This document shows positions 1 to 9,396 of a stretch of 37,497 nucleotides of DNA, in pieces. The stretch's first letter is position 1. The number at the start of each line of letters is the position of its first letter. Under the pieces are notes generated by a model. It worked only from the letters and a program-made list of their open reading frames with translations, made no database searches and had not been told where the DNA came from. Where the stretch lies: contig JAOZVI010000001.1 in assembly GCA_029938265.1 (NCBI GenBank), positions 65,694 through 103,190 on the forward strand, given 5' to 3'. Made by a program: the position numbers and the translations under genes. Source of the stretch: Flavobacteriaceae bacterium (GTDB lineage: Bacteria > Bacteroidota > Bacteroidia > Flavobacteriales > Flavobacteriaceae).

Positions 1-2405
1 ACATAGATCTAAGTAAACCGAATAAATATACTATTGGTGGGGTTGCAGTTACCGGAAATCAAACCATTTCAGAACAATCAATTTTGATATTTTCCGGACT
101 TGTTGCAGGTCAGGAAATAAAGATACCTGGAGATAAACTAACAGGTTCCATTAAAAAATTATGGAATTCAAAATTATTTAGCAATGTTGATGTTTATGCA
201 ACCAAAATGGATGGAAATGACATTTATTTAGAAATAAATGTATCTGAATTGGATAAAGTAGGAAATGTGACCATCAAAGGTATTAAAAAATCAAAAATTG
301 AAGAGTTGAATAAAGAAATTGAATTTCAAAAGGGTTCAATGCTTACTGAAAACTTGGTCACTACAACTAAAAATCAAATTCAGGATAAATATAAAGAAAA
401 AGGTTTTTTAAATACCAAAGTAACCATAAATACAAAACTCGATACTTCCAATACAAATATTCAAGATGCCTTAATCTTAGTTGACAAAGGAGAAAAAATT
501 AAAATTAAGAATATCACATTCCATGGTAACAGTAGATTAGAAGATAAAAAGTTAAAAAAACAACTAAAAAAAACTAAGGAAAATACATTAATAAACATCT
601 TTAAATCATCAAAATATGTTGAAGATCTCTATACTGAAGATCTAGACAAAGTAATTGAAAAGTACCAGGAAAAAGGATTTAGAGACGCAGTAATTATAAA
701 AGATTCAATTTCTTTTAACGATGATAATACTATAAATCTTGATATTACTGTTAATGAAGGTGAGAGGTACAAATTTGGAGATATAGCATTTTTAGGAAAC
801 ACTGTTTTTACTGATCAACAACTACAAAGTTTGATTCAGATTGAAGAAGGAGTTACTTATAATGGAAAACTGCTTAATGAACGTGTTAAGGGGGATGGCA
901 CCCCAGATTCAAAAGATATTACAAATACATACTTAGACAATGGCTATTTATTTTCAAGAGTTAATCTGGTTGAAACCAGCGCAGAGAATAACACTATTAA
1001 TATAGAAGTAAGAATTATTGAAGATGAAGCTGCAACTATTAATAAAGTTACAGTTACAGGAAATGATGTAACCAATGATCATGTTCTATACCGTGAAATA
1101 AAGACTCGTCCTGGTGATCTGTTCAGTAAATCTAACATCATTCGTTCTATTCGTGAATTGGGACAATTAGGATTTATAGATGCAGAAAATATAGTGCCTG
1201 ATGTTCAACCAAACTACGCTGAAAAAACAACCGATATTGAATATAGTTTATCTGAAAAAGGTTCAAGCCAAATTGAATTACAAGGTGGTTACGGAGGTGG
1301 TGCTTTTGTTGGTACACTAGCCCTATCATTTAATAATTTTTCAATTAAAAATATTTTTAACTTGGATAAATACAAACCTGTACCAAGGGGTGATGGTCAA
1401 AGTATATCCTTGAGATTACAAGCAAGTAAATTCTCAAGAGTTTATAGCTTATCCTTTTCTGAACCATGGTGGGGAGGTAAACGCCCAAAAGGATTTAATT
1501 TTTCAATCTATAATTCACGCCAATACTCATACAACCCTTATGAACGTGATGTTGATAAAGATCAACGATTAGATATAACCGGTGCATCAATAGGTTTGAG
1601 CCAAAGATTAAAATGGCCGGATGATTTTTTTACATTATCTACTTCGTTAAATTATCAGAGATTTGATTTACAAAATTTCTTTTTATCAACTTTTGGTTAT
1701 AATAATGGTATTTCAAATAATGTAAATTTTTCAGTAAATTTTGGCAGAAATTCTGCAGGGCCTAGTCCAATATATCCCAGACATGGTTCTCAATTTAATG
1801 TCATTGCTGAAATTACGCCGCCATATTCTTCTTTTAACAACAAGGATTACTCAGTTATGACTGATGAAGAAAAATTTGAGTGGTTAGAATATTACAAAAT
1901 TAATTTTATGGGTAAATGGTATACCCAAATATGGAAAGATCTGATTTTAATGTCAAATGCCGAATTTGGATTTTTAGGTGCTTATAATGATGATATTGGC
2001 GTTTCACCTTTCGAGCGTTTTTATGTTGGTGGTGACGGTATGGCTACAGGTCAGTTTGACGGAAGACAAGTTGTTGCTTTAAGAGGTTATCCAAATTCTA
2101 GTTTAACATCGGTTGCAGGGGGTACAGTTTACAATAAGATCTCTTTTGAATTAAGATATGCAATTACTTTAAAACCTTCGGCATCAATTTATGCCCTAAC
2201 ATTTTTAGAAGGTGGTAATTCATTTAATAGTTTTGAAAATTTTAAACCTTTTGTATTAAAAAGATCCGCAGGGGCTGGTATTAGAGTATTTATGCCTGCC
2301 TTTGGTTTGTTAGGTATTGACTTTGGTTATGGATTTGACAACATACCGGGAACATTTGAAAAATCGGGGTGGCAAACACATTTTATAATCGGTCAACAAT
2401 TTTAA
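1..2405 (+). CDS. bamA: Outer membrane protein assembly factor BamA (5' partial)
   Basis: BamA is the beta-barrel core of the BAM complex, which folds and inserts outer-membrane proteins. The reading frame is open from base 3 with no stop, and the bases before the first possible start (TTG at 84) translate into a POTRA-like stretch (IGGVAVTGNQTI). The gene therefore begins outside the window, and the TTG at 84 is not its start. Several POTRA-like repeats follow, for example GDIAFLGNTVF and INKVTVTGNDVT. From about base 1250 the protein becomes a Gly/aromatic-rich barrel. LRGYP at 2079-2093 matches the conserved VRGF/Y loop-6 motif, and the protein ends in a terminal Phe (GQQF), the usual C-terminal signal of BAM substrates. 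Two Skp-type chaperone genes follow on the same strand, the order usual in Bacteroidota. Confidence 0.96.
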   Translation, partial: IDLSKPNKYTIGGVAVTGNQTISEQSILIFSGLVAGQEIKIPGDKLTGSIKKLWNSKLFSNVDVYATKMDGNDIYLEINVSELDKVGNVTIKGIKKSKIEELNKEIEFQKGSMLTENLVTTTKNQIQDKYKEKGFLNTKVTINTKLDTSNTNIQDALILVDKGEKIKIKNITFHGNSRLEDKKLKKQLKKTKENTLINIFKSSKYVEDLYTEDLDKVIEKYQEKGFRDAVIIKDSISFNDDNTINLDITVNEGERYKFGDIAFLGNTVFTDQQLQSLIQIEEGVTYNGKLLNERVKGDGTPDSKDITNTYLDNGYLFSRVNLVETSAENNTINIEVRIIEDEAATINKVTVTGNDVTNDHVLYREIKTRPGDLFSKSNIIRSIRELGQLGFIDAENIVPDVQPNYAEKTTDIEYSLSEKGSSQIELQGGYGGGAFVGTLALSFNNFSIKNIFNLDKYKPVPRGDGQSISLRLQASKFSRVYSLSFSEPWWGGKRPKGFNFSIYNSRQYSYNPYERDVDKDQRLDITGASIGLSQRLKWPDDFFTLSTSLNYQRFDLQNFFLSTFGYNNGISNNVNFSVNFGRNSAGPSPIYPRHGSQFNVIAEITPPYSSFNNKDYSVMTDEEKFEWLEYYKINFMGKWYTQIWKDLILMSNAEFGFLGAYNDDIGVSPFERFYVGGDGMATGQFDGRQVVALRGYPNSSLTSVAGGTVYNKISFELRYAITLKPSASIYALTFLEGGNSFNSFENFKPFVLKRSAGAGIRVFMPAFGLLGIDFGYGFDNIPGTFEKSGWQTHFIIGQQF

Positions 2406-2414
2406 GTAATTTAG

Positions 2415-2422
2415 TATCTTTG
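2415..2422 (+). promoter_or_regulatory. Candidate -7 box (TATCTTTG) for the first OmpH gene
   Basis: Exact match to the Bacteroidota -7 consensus TAnnTTTG, 47 bases before the OmpH start and just after the bamA stop. No TTG box lies 17-23 bases upstream. It would allow the chaperone genes to be transcribed separately from bamA. Confidence 0.5.
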
Positions 2423-2469
2423 CCAGGAAATATAAATTTGGCACGATATTTTCAAAGATTAATTAAATT

Positions 2470-3345
2470 ATGATAAAAAAAATATTTTTTATCGCAACGC
2501 TTATTATAAGTTCATTGACTTTTGGTCAAAAAGCTCAAAGGATTGCCTATATTGATATGGAATATATTTTAGAAAATGTTCCTGAATATACCCAAGCACA
2601 ATCCCGTTTAAATGAAAAAGTTAAACTTTGGCAACAAAAACTAGATGGTTTATCTACTGAAATAGATAACCTAAATACAGGTTTAAATAATGAAAAAGCA
2701 CTGTTGACAAAAGAAATGATCATTGAACGTGAAGAAGACATTATTATTAAGCAACAAGAATTAAAAAGGCTTCAAGATGCTTTCTTTGGTGCCAAAGGTG
2801 ATTTATTTAGAATGCGTAAACAGTTTGTGAAACCTGTTCAAGATCAAGTATTTAATGCAATCCAAGAAATTGCTGTAAGAAAAAAATTCGATTTTGTCTT
2901 TGATAAGTCAAGCGATTTAATCATGCTTTACAGCAATAATAAATTTGATATCAGCGAATTAGTTTTGAATACTATTGTAAAAGACAGGAAAAGAAAAACT
3001 ATTGAAGATCAAAAAAATGAAAGAATTTCAGGTGCCAAAAATATTGAGGTAATTGATAATATTGCAGAAGATGGTGAAATTTTAACTGATGATGAGTTTG
3101 CAACTGATGAAGGAGTTGATTCAACTGATCCTGAAATTATTAAACAACAAGACGCTCAAAAGAAAATAGATGAAAAAGAAGCCAAAAGAGCTGCTTTAAA
3201 ATTAAGGATTAAAGAACAACAAGAAGCACGTGAAAAACTAAGAGATTCTCTTAAAAAAGTGTCTGAAGAAAGACGTGCTGCAAAACTTAAAGAAATTGAA
3301 GATCGCAATAAACAGCGTGATGAAATTATAAATGACAACAATTAA
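2470..3345 (+). CDS. OmpH/Skp-family periplasmic chaperone with long charged C-terminus
   Basis: Predicted periplasmic holdase that escorts unfolded outer-membrane proteins to BAM. An N-terminal signal peptide (hydrophobic residues 4-18, probably cleaved after TFG or FGQ) precedes an OmpH domain at about residues 23-165, starting RIAYIDMEYIL and rich in coiled coil. At 291 residues it is much longer than the usual 160-170. The extra C-terminal part (about 170-291) has an acidic stretch followed by a Lys/Arg/Glu-rich coiled coil (KKIDEKEAKRAALKLRIKEQ). The second, standard-length paralogue starts 39 bases downstream. The family is clear; the role of the tail is unknown. Confidence 0.88.
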   Translation: MIKKIFFIATLIISSLTFGQKAQRIAYIDMEYILENVPEYTQAQSRLNEKVKLWQQKLDGLSTEIDNLNTGLNNEKALLTKEMIIEREEDIIIKQQELKRLQDAFFGAKGDLFRMRKQFVKPVQDQVFNAIQEIAVRKKFDFVFDKSSDLIMLYSNNKFDISELVLNTIVKDRKRKTIEDQKNERISGAKNIEVIDNIAEDGEILTDDEFATDEGVDSTDPEIIKQQDAQKKIDEKEAKRAALKLRIKEQQEAREKLRDSLKKVSEERRAAKLKEIEDRNKQRDEIINDNN

Positions 3346-3384
3346 ATTAAACAACAAAAATTATTATTAACAAATTATTTTAAA

Positions 3385-3888
3385 ATGAAACTAGTTAGAA
3401 ATTTATTATTAGTATTAATTCTGTTTACAGGAGTTAACTTTGCTCAAGCTCAAAAAGTAGCTCATATTGACAGTGAAAAATTATTAATGGCAATGCCAGA
3501 GGCAAAAACTATGGAAAATGAGCTTAAAAAATTATCTGAAACTTATGCAACAGAGTACAAAACTCAGGTTACTGCTGCACAAGCAAAGCTAAAAAAGTAT
3601 AGTGAAGAAGCAGCAACTCAAACTGATGTTGAAAATGCAAAACGTCAGAAAGAAGTTGAAGACTTACAGTTGAGAATTCAAAAATACGGTCAAACAGCTG
3701 ATCAGGAAATTCAAAAGAAACGTTTTGACTTATTAAAACCAATCCTTGAGAAAGCTCAAAAAGCTGTAAATGATGTAGCAAAAGAAAAAGGTGTTTTATA
3801 TGTATTAGATTCTTCTCCTGGTAAGGGACTTTTAGTTTTTGATGGTGAAGATCTATTGGTTCCTGTAAAGACTAAATTGGGACTTTAA
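3385..3888 (+). CDS. skp: OmpH/Skp-family periplasmic chaperone
   Basis: Standard-length (167 residues) OmpH/Skp protein. A clear signal peptide ends at about ANFAQAQ-like residues 18-23 (VNFAQAQ), and the mature part begins KVAHIDSEKLL. The middle is a long amphipathic coiled coil (about residues 40-125, ENELKKLSETYA onward), the tentacle of the Skp trimer, and the C-terminus returns to the small beta body (GVLYVLDSSPGKGLLVF). It follows its longer paralogue and is closed by a hairpin terminator. In other flavobacteria this pair is often followed by murI; here a gene on the opposite strand follows. Confidence 0.9.
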   Translation: MKLVRNLLLVLILFTGVNFAQAQKVAHIDSEKLLMAMPEAKTMENELKKLSETYATEYKTQVTAAQAKLKKYSEEAATQTDVENAKRQKEVEDLQLRIQKYGQTADQEIQKKRFDLLKPILEKAQKAVNDVAKEKGVLYVLDSSPGKGLLVFDGEDLLVPVKTKLGL

Positions 3889-3913
3889 TTCAATAAACTT
3901 TTTAAATATATTT

Positions 3914-3945
3914 AAAGAGGCTGTCTAAAAAAGGTGGCCTTTTTT
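3914..3945 (+). terminator. Rho-independent terminator after the bamA-skp cluster
   Basis: AAAGAGGC (3914-3921) pairs with GCCTTTTTT (3937-3945), about 8 base pairs with one G-U, and runs into a T tract. It lies 26 bases after the skp stop. Its right edge overlaps the end of the convergent gene by two bases. Confidence 0.75.
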
Positions 3946-4453
3946 ATTTATACCAACCCGAGTATTTTAAATAATTTTCGGCTATTCTCTCTATCTCACC
4001 GGAAATCAATTCTGCGCTTATATCTTTTACCTTCTTAGCGGGAATCCCTGCATATATTGAACCTGATTCAACAATTGTATTTTTTGTAATAACAGCTCCG
4101 GCAGCAATAATACTATTACTTTTAACAATACAGCCATCCATAATAATGGCACCCATGCCAATTAATACATTATCATTAATTGTACATCCATGAACTATTG
4201 CATTATGGGCAATTGAAACATTATTACCAATATTTGTGGGATTGGTTTTATAAGTTGCATGAATTACAACACCATCTTGTACATTAACTTTATTGCCAAT
4301 TTTTATATAATGAACATCCCCCCTAATTACAGCATTATACCATACACTACATTGGTCACCCATAATTACTTCTCCAATGATAACACTATTTTCAGCAAAA
4401 AAACAATCTTTACCAAAAATTGGCTTAATCCCTCTAAGTTCTTTAATTATCAT
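3944..4453 (-). CDS. Gamma-carbonic-anhydrase-like hexapeptide-repeat protein
   Basis: Left-handed beta-helix protein of the YrdA/PaaY/gamma-carbonic-anhydrase group, 169 residues as expected. Hexapeptide repeats ([IV]G/D-x-x pattern) fill residues 10-145 and a short C-terminal helix follows. Three His residues at 65, 83 and 88 have the spacing of the metal ligands in archaeal Cam, and Arg44, Asp46, Gln59 and Asp60 match its conserved active-site and subunit-interface residues. It therefore probably binds a metal and forms a trimer. Many homologues have little measurable carbonic anhydrase activity, so the reaction is uncertain. It is convergent with skp and divergent from the Nfu-type gene. 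Confidence 0.85.
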   Translation of the reverse strand: MIIKELRGIKPIFGKDCFFAENSVIIGEVIMGDQCSVWYNAVIRGDVHYIKIGNKVNVQDGVVIHATYKTNPTNIGNNVSIAHNAIVHGCTINDNVLIGMGAIIMDGCIVKSNSIIAAGAVITKNTIVESGSIYAGIPAKKVKDISAELISGEIERIAENYLKYSGWYK

Positions 4454-4501
4454 AAAATTTCTTCTTTAACATTTTATTCAAAATTAGACAATAATTCTTT
4501 T

Positions 4502-4509
4502 GTATTTTT
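4502..4509 (+). promoter_or_regulatory. Candidate -7 box (TATTTTTG) for the Nfu-type gene
   Basis: Exact TAnnTTTG match 23 bases before the ATG at 4533. Its position implies transcription starting near 4515, which rules out an upstream TTG start at 4500 that lies beside the box itself. No good -33 TTG is seen. Confidence 0.55.
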
Positions 4510-4532
4510 GCCTCGCTAAAAAAATTAAAAAT

Positions 4533-5417
4533 ATGTCAAAAATAACTATTGAAACTACTGATAATCCTAAGATACTAAAATTTGTAACTGATCACATTCT
4601 AACTGAAAAAAGTTTTGAATATCAATCTATTGAAGATGCCAAAGATTCACCGTTTTCACAATATCTTTTTAAACTACCTTTTGTAAAAAAAGTATATATA
4701 ACGGCAAATTTTATTGCTCTTGAACGCTTTGACTTTGTTGAATGGAAAGAAGTTCAAAATGAAATTAAAAATATTCTTGAATCATATTTAGGTCAGAATA
4801 AACCAATATTTGGCAAAAGTAGAAATACAATAATTGAAATTTTTGCTGAAAATACACCAAACCCTAATACTCAAAAATTTGTTACCAATAAATTTTTAAC
4901 TTCTCAAAATATTGAAATTACGAGTATTAAAGAAGCAAAGAAAGTTCCATTGGCTTTTGAATTATTTGAGTATCCTTTTGTTAAAAAAGTATTTATCACA
5001 CAAAACTATATTTCAATTACAAAAGATGACACCCTAGAATGGCTTGAAGTAAATAACGCTATTCGCGATTTCCTTAAAGAATACTTACAAGGTGGTAAGA
5101 GTATAATTACAAATGATTACAAATCAAATCTATTGCAAAAAACTGATACAGATTCTGGTAAATCCGATAAGACTAATGATGAAACTTCAAAACAGATAGT
5201 AAGTCTCTTAAACGAATATATTAAACCTGCAGTTGCTCTTGATGGCGGAAATATTCAGTTTCAATCTTATGATAAAAACTCAAAAACAGTAAATGTTGTT
5301 TTGCAAGGTGCATGTAGTGGATGCCCTTCAGCCAACATAACTTTAAAAAACGGAATTGAAGCAACCCTAAAACAATTTTTAGGTGATAAAATAGATTCAG
5401 TAAAAGCAGTAAATTAA
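4533..5417 (+). CDS. NifU/Nfu-type Fe-S cluster carrier with duplicated N-domain
   Basis: Predicted iron-sulfur cluster carrier that binds or delivers clusters to apoproteins in the cytoplasm. From the ATG at 4533 it has 294 residues in three parts. Two successive Nfu N-terminal (Scaffold_N) domains lie at about 2-85 and 105-190; they share the patterns T.NP.. .KFVT and FVKKV.IT and are clearly duplicates. A NifU C-terminal domain at about 215-290 has the cluster-binding pair Cys261-x-x-Cys264 (ACSGCPSA). Ordinary NfuA/Nfu proteins have one N-domain. A further in-frame TTG at 4500 is rejected because it overlaps the promoter. The gene stands alone, followed by a separate promoter for the next gene. 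Confidence 0.88.
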   Translation: MSKITIETTDNPKILKFVTDHILTEKSFEYQSIEDAKDSPFSQYLFKLPFVKKVYITANFIALERFDFVEWKEVQNEIKNILESYLGQNKPIFGKSRNTIIEIFAENTPNPNTQKFVTNKFLTSQNIEITSIKEAKKVPLAFELFEYPFVKKVFITQNYISITKDDTLEWLEVNNAIRDFLKEYLQGGKSIITNDYKSNLLQKTDTDSGKSDKTNDETSKQIVSLLNEYIKPAVALDGGNIQFQSYDKNSKTVNVVLQGACSGCPSANITLKNGIEATLKQFLGDKIDSVKAVN

Positions 5418-5462
5418 ACAAAATTTTAACATAAAAGATATTTCTTAAAAATGTCATTTTCA

Positions 5463-5470
5463 TATCTTTA
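5463..5470 (+). promoter_or_regulatory. Candidate -7 box (TATCTTTA) for the prolyl oligopeptidase
   Basis: Seven of eight matches to TAnnTTTG, 27 bases before the ATG at 5498. No -33 TTG at the expected distance, so this is a weak call. Confidence 0.35.
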
Positions 5471-5497
5471 CCGTCATTATTTTTAAAATCAATTTTT

Positions 5498-7612
5498 ATG
5501 AAAACAGTATTAAATATTACATTAATATTTGCATTTATTTTATCTGCAAATCAAATAATTGCACAAAACTCTCAAATGTCATTAAAGTATCCTCAAACCA
5601 AAAAAACAAATACAGTTGACACTTATTTTGGTACAGAAATCAGCGACCCTTACCGATGGCTTGAAGATGACCGTTCAAAAGAAACTGAAGCTTGGGTAAA
5701 AGCACAAAATGAAGTTACTTTTAATTATCTTAATAAGATACCTTTTAGAGAAAATATTAAAAACCGTTTAGAAGAAATTTGGAACTACGAAAAATATTCA
5801 GCCCCATTTAAAAGAGGTGAATATACTTATTACTATAAAAATGATGGATTACAAAATCAGAGTGTTTTATATCGCCAAAAAGGTGAAGAAAATCCTGAAG
5901 TATTCCTGAATCCTAATACTTTTACAAAAGATGGAACTACTTCATTAGGGGGAGTATCATTTACCAAAGACGGAAGTAAAGTAGCCTATCAAATCTCTGA
6001 AGGCGGATCTGATTGGCGGAAAGTTATTATTATGGAAGCTGCTTCTAAAAAAATCTTAGGTGATACGATCAAAGATGTAAAATTTAGTGGTTTGTCTTGG
6101 ATGGGTAATGATGGATTTTTCTATTCTAGTTATGATAAACCAAAGGGTAGTGAATTATCTGCAAAAACCGATCAGCACAAATTGTATTACCACAAATTAG
6201 GTACAAAACAAAGTAAAGATAAGATCATTTTTGGTTTAAATAAAAAACGTAGATATGTTGGTGGTTATGTAACAGAAGATCAAAAATATTTAGTTATCAC
6301 TGCAGCAATTTCAACTTCCGGAAATGAACTGTATTTTAAAGATCTATCAAAACCAAACAGCAAACTTATCACAATTGTAGATAATTTTGAAACCGATAAT
6401 TATGTAGTTGATAGTTATGAAAACCATTTATTTATTTCAACAAATTTAAATGCTCCAAATACCAGAGTTGTAAGAGCTAATGTTAACAATGTTCTACCAA
6501 AAAATTGGGTTGATTTTATCCCTGAAACCAAAAATGTTTTAAGTATTACTACAGGTTCCGGTTACTTTTTTGCCAAATATATGAAAGATGCTGTTTCACA
6601 AGTTATTCAATTTGATAGATCCGGAAAGGAAGTGAGAGAAATTAAACTACCCGGTATTGGTACAGCAAGTGGATTTGGAGGAAAATTAGAAAATAAAGAT
6701 CTGTATTTTTCTTTTACAAATTATACAACGCCATCTACAATTTATAAACTAAATCCAAAAACCGGAATTTCAGAAGTTTATAAAAAACCAAATATTGATT
6801 TTGATTCAAATAGATTCGAATCAAAACAAATATTTTATACAAGTAAAGATGGAACAAAAGTACCTATGATCATTACTTATAAAAAAGGGATAGTTCTTAA
6901 TGGTAAAAATCCAACTATTCTTTATGGATATGGTGGATTTAATATTAGTATAACACCTTCATTTAGCACTGCTAATGCAGTTTGGATGGAAAATGGTGGC
7001 GTTTACGCAGTACCAAACATACGAGGAGGAGGCGAGTATGGAAGATCCTGGCACGATGCAGGAACTCAAATGAAAAAGCAAAATGTTTTTGATGATTTTA
7101 TCGCTGCAGCAGAATATCTTATAAAAAACAATTATACATCAAGTGATTTTTTAGCAATTCGTGGTGGTTCAAATGGTGGATTATTGGTTGGTGCTGTTAT
7201 GACACAACGACCTGATCTAATGAGAGTTGCTTTACCAGCTGTAGGTGTTTTAGATATGTTGCGATACCATACTTTTACTGCTGGTGCAGGATGGGCCTAT
7301 GATTATGGAACATCTGAGCAAAGTAAAGAAATGTTTAATTATTTAAAAGGATATTCTCCTGTACATAACGTTAGCAGAGGTGTAAATTATCCAGCTACTT
7401 TGATCACTACAGGTGATCATGACGATAGAGTTGTACCTGCACATTCCTTCAAATTTGCCGCAGAATTACAAGAAAATATAAGCGGAAACAGACCTATTTT
7501 GATCAGAATTGAAACTAAAGCAGGTCATGGTGCAGGAACTCCTGTTTCTAAGACCATCGAACAATATGCCGATATTTTTAGTTTTACACTATACAGTATG
7601 GGATATAAATAA
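5498..7612 (+). CDS. Secreted prolyl oligopeptidase (peptidase family S9A)
   Basis: Serine peptidase that cuts short peptides after proline. A signal peptide (residues 1-22, ending IIAQN) places it in the periplasm or outside the cell. The N-terminal helical part and a seven-bladed propeller (about 85-430; start marker [11 protein letters not shown] at 51-61) gate a C-terminal alpha/beta-hydrolase domain. Catalytic residues are visible: Ser558 in GGSNGG, the Asp in DHDDRVVP (642 or 643) and His677 in KAGHGAG. The 704-residue length is standard for the family. Start chosen at the ATG that gives the signal peptide. It fits the other proline-directed peptidases in this window. Confidence 0.95.
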   Translation: MKTVLNITLIFAFILSANQIIAQNSQMSLKYPQTKKTNTVDTYFGTEISDPYRWLEDDRSKETEAWVKAQNEVTFNYLNKIPFRENIKNRLEEIWNYEKYSAPFKRGEYTYYYKNDGLQNQSVLYRQKGEENPEVFLNPNTFTKDGTTSLGGVSFTKDGSKVAYQISEGGSDWRKVIIMEAASKKILGDTIKDVKFSGLSWMGNDGFFYSSYDKPKGSELSAKTDQHKLYYHKLGTKQSKDKIIFGLNKKRRYVGGYVTEDQKYLVITAAISTSGNELYFKDLSKPNSKLITIVDNFETDNYVVDSYENHLFISTNLNAPNTRVVRANVNNVLPKNWVDFIPETKNVLSITTGSGYFFAKYMKDAVSQVIQFDRSGKEVREIKLPGIGTASGFGGKLENKDLYFSFTNYTTPSTIYKLNPKTGISEVYKKPNIDFDSNRFESKQIFYTSKDGTKVPMIITYKKGIVLNGKNPTILYGYGGFNISITPSFSTANAVWMENGGVYAVPNIRGGGEYGRSWHDAGTQMKKQNVFDDFIAAAEYLIKNNYTSSDFLAIRGGSNGGLLVGAVMTQRPDLMRVALPAVGVLDMLRYHTFTAGAGWAYDYGTSEQSKEMFNYLKGYSPVHNVSRGVNYPATLITTGDHDDRVVPAHSFKFAAELQENISGNRPILIRIETKAGHGAGTPVSKTIEQYADIFSFTLYSMGYK

Positions 7613-7623
7613 ATTATATATTG

Positions 7624-7655
7624 GATCAAAAGGCTGTATTACTAGTCTTTTGATC
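7624..7655. terminator. Bidirectional hairpin terminator
   Basis: GATCAAAAGGCT (7624-7635) pairs with AGTCTTTTGATC (7644-7655): 12 base pairs with one G-U and an 8-base loop, between two convergent genes. Flanks are A/T-rich but lack a long T run, so it may act on both strands with modest strength. Confidence 0.65.
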
Positions 7656-7663
7656 TATTATAT

Positions 7664-8131
7664 TTAAAAAACTTCGATGATTTGAAAAGTTTTACCATTA
7701 AATTCGGTCTTATCTCCTTTCTTTTTCCCAAGTAACAAATAACCAATTGGTGATTTTGGTGAAACTGCAAAGTATTTTTCATCCTCAATATAAATCTCAC
7801 CAATACTAACTGAAATAAAATAATTATTAAGTGTAGTTTTTACTACACTCCCTAAAGAGATTACTGCTGTATTTGCTTTTGATGATATTCTATTTAAAAC
7901 TTTATACATCTGACGAACAGAAGAAAACTGTTGAGAAGCTTTTTCAATTTCCAACTGCAACATTGCCCTACCCGTTTCATGCTTATCTCCAGCTGAACTT
8001 TTATTTTCAGATTCTAAGGCCTTTCTATTTGATTCAATAATATCGATTATAGTCTGATTTCTTTTATCAACAAATAAAGTACAAGCTTCATAGAGTTTCT
8101 TTTTGATCTCAATTTTTTCTTTAATATTCAT
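7664..8131 (-). CDS. GreA/GreB-like protein
   Basis: 155-residue protein with the layout of a Gre factor: an N-terminal helical hairpin (about 1-75, with the acidic turn SSAGDKHETG near 47-56) and a C-terminal FKBP-like beta domain (about 85-155, SLGSVVKTT then SPIGYLLLGKKKGD). Gre factors enter the secondary channel of RNA polymerase and stimulate transcript cleavage. The turn sequence differs from the acidic tip of classical GreA, so cleavage activity is not assured; it may be another secondary-channel regulator. Homologues in flavobacteria often carry the misleading name 3-oxoacyl-ACP synthase, which nothing in the sequence supports. It is divergent from the radical SAM gene. Confidence 0.65.
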   Translation of the reverse strand: MNIKEKIEIKKKLYEACTLFVDKRNQTIIDIIESNRKALESENKSSAGDKHETGRAMLQLEIEKASQQFSSVRQMYKVLNRISSKANTAVISLGSVVKTTLNNYFISVSIGEIYIEDEKYFAVSPKSPIGYLLLGKKKGDKTEFNGKTFQIIEVF

Positions 8132-8188
8132 CCTATAAAGATAATCATATATGTTTAAATTTAATATTTTAGCGTTTTAGAAAAAACA

Positions 8189-9121
8189 ATGATCTTTACA
8201 GGAAAACGATATCTGGATTATTCATCTTTTATTAGATCAAATTTTGGACAAAGAGTCCAAAAAATATCATTAGATATTGGTTTTTCTTGTCCGAACAGAG
8301 ATGGTTCTAAAGGTACAGGAGGTTGCACATATTGTAATAACAGTACTTTTAATCCTGATTATTGTAAACCTTCACTTAGCGTAGAACAACAATTATTAAA
8401 AGGTATTTCACAGTTTTCCAAAAAATATAATGCGCAACAGTATTTAGCTTATTTTCAGGCTTATACAAATACCTATTCAGACTTTGAGTCACTAAAGAAC
8501 TTATATGAAAAAGCTTTGGCTGTTCCTAATATTATTGGTTTGGTAATTGGTACACGTCCGGATTGTATTTCAGAACAGATCATTGATTATTTATCTTTTT
8601 TATCAAAAAAATATTTTATTTCTCTTGAATTTGGTGTAGAAAGCACTCTAAATAGAACTCTTTTAAAAGTAAATAGATGTCACACATACGAAGATACGAT
8701 CGAAGCTTATGAGCAATGTAAAAATAAAGGTTTTAGTTTAGGAGCCCATTTAATATTGGGATTACCCGGAGAATCAAGACAAGAACTTTTAGATCATGCA
8801 ACAAATATCTCTAAATTACCGATACATACACTAAAACTACATCACTTACAAATCGTAAAACATTCTATGATGGCAATACAATACAAACAATATCCTGATA
8901 ATTTTAATCTGTTTTCTTCAGAGGATTATATTGATTTTATTACTGATTTTGTAGGTTTATTACGCCCTGATATAATAATTGAACGTTTTATTAGTGAAGC
9001 TCCTTTAAATCTATTGATCGCTCCAAAATGGAATGGCCTTAAAAATTTTGAATTTGTTGCCAAGATCGATAAAAAACTCATCGAAAAAGATACTTGGCAA
9101 GGAAGGTTTTATAAAACCTAA
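8189..9121 (+). CDS. YhcC/TIGR01212-family radical SAM protein
   Basis: Radical S-adenosylmethionine protein of unknown substrate, 310 residues, the usual size for the YhcC (TIGR01212) family. The cluster-binding cysteines are Cys34, Cys46 and Cys49 (CPNRDGSKGTGGCTYC), the extended C-x11-C-x2-C spacing typical of this family rather than the common C-x3-C-x2-C. FGVEST and LILGLPGE are the standard radical SAM barrel motifs, and a C-terminal segment follows. The family is widespread and conserved but its reaction is not established to my knowledge. No operon partner is visible. Confidence 0.88.
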   Translation: MIFTGKRYLDYSSFIRSNFGQRVQKISLDIGFSCPNRDGSKGTGGCTYCNNSTFNPDYCKPSLSVEQQLLKGISQFSKKYNAQQYLAYFQAYTNTYSDFESLKNLYEKALAVPNIIGLVIGTRPDCISEQIIDYLSFLSKKYFISLEFGVESTLNRTLLKVNRCHTYEDTIEAYEQCKNKGFSLGAHLILGLPGESRQELLDHATNISKLPIHTLKLHHLQIVKHSMMAIQYKQYPDNFNLFSSEDYIDFITDFVGLLRPDIIIERFISEAPLNLLIAPKWNGLKNFEFVAKIDKKLIEKDTWQGRFYKT

Positions 9122-9282
9122 AGCTTATTAATAAATAATTCCCTTTATCTTTTTATGGTATCAGCATGCAGCGACGGTTACGGTAATGATTGCGTTACAG
9201 TTTTAAAGATAAATTTTTCAGTTAAAGTTGGTATTTTTTAGAAAGAAACTCTTCCTTTTAACCATCTTTCGCAGTAATGAAT

Positions 9283-9299
9283 TATAACCATTGTTGCTA
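9283..9299 (-). repeat. Motif TAGCAAC-n4-GTTATA, left copy (inverted)
   Basis: Read on the minus strand the site is TAGCAACAATGGTTATA. It shares both half-sites with the copy at 9749-9763 (TAGCAACTCGTTATA), which lies in the opposite orientation and has a spacer two bases shorter. The two copies face each other and bracket about 450 bases containing the small basic ORF and the nested inverted repeats. Confidence 0.4.
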
Positions 9300-9396
9300 G
9301 TTTTTGCTTTTCATTGTTATGCTAAAAATCAAAACACTCCAATTTTCAACTCCGTAATGATTGACAAATTCGAAAATGTTTTTAGTTTTGCTACAA

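Noticed and set aside
84-86. TTG as the bamA start codon
   Set aside because: The frame continues open to the window edge and the upstream codons give a POTRA-like motif, so the gene starts outside the window.
4259-4519. Plus-strand frame over the gamma-carbonic-anhydrase-like gene
   Set aside because: It is antisense to a complete hexapeptide-repeat protein and has no domain of its own.
4500-4532. Upstream TTG extension of the Nfu-type protein
   Set aside because: The extra 11 codons lie on the TATTTTTG promoter box; the ATG at 4533 fits the family start.
7664-8131. 3-oxoacyl-ACP synthase, a name often given to homologues
   Set aside because: 155 residues with Gre-type layout and no thiolase-fold Cys-His-His motifs.
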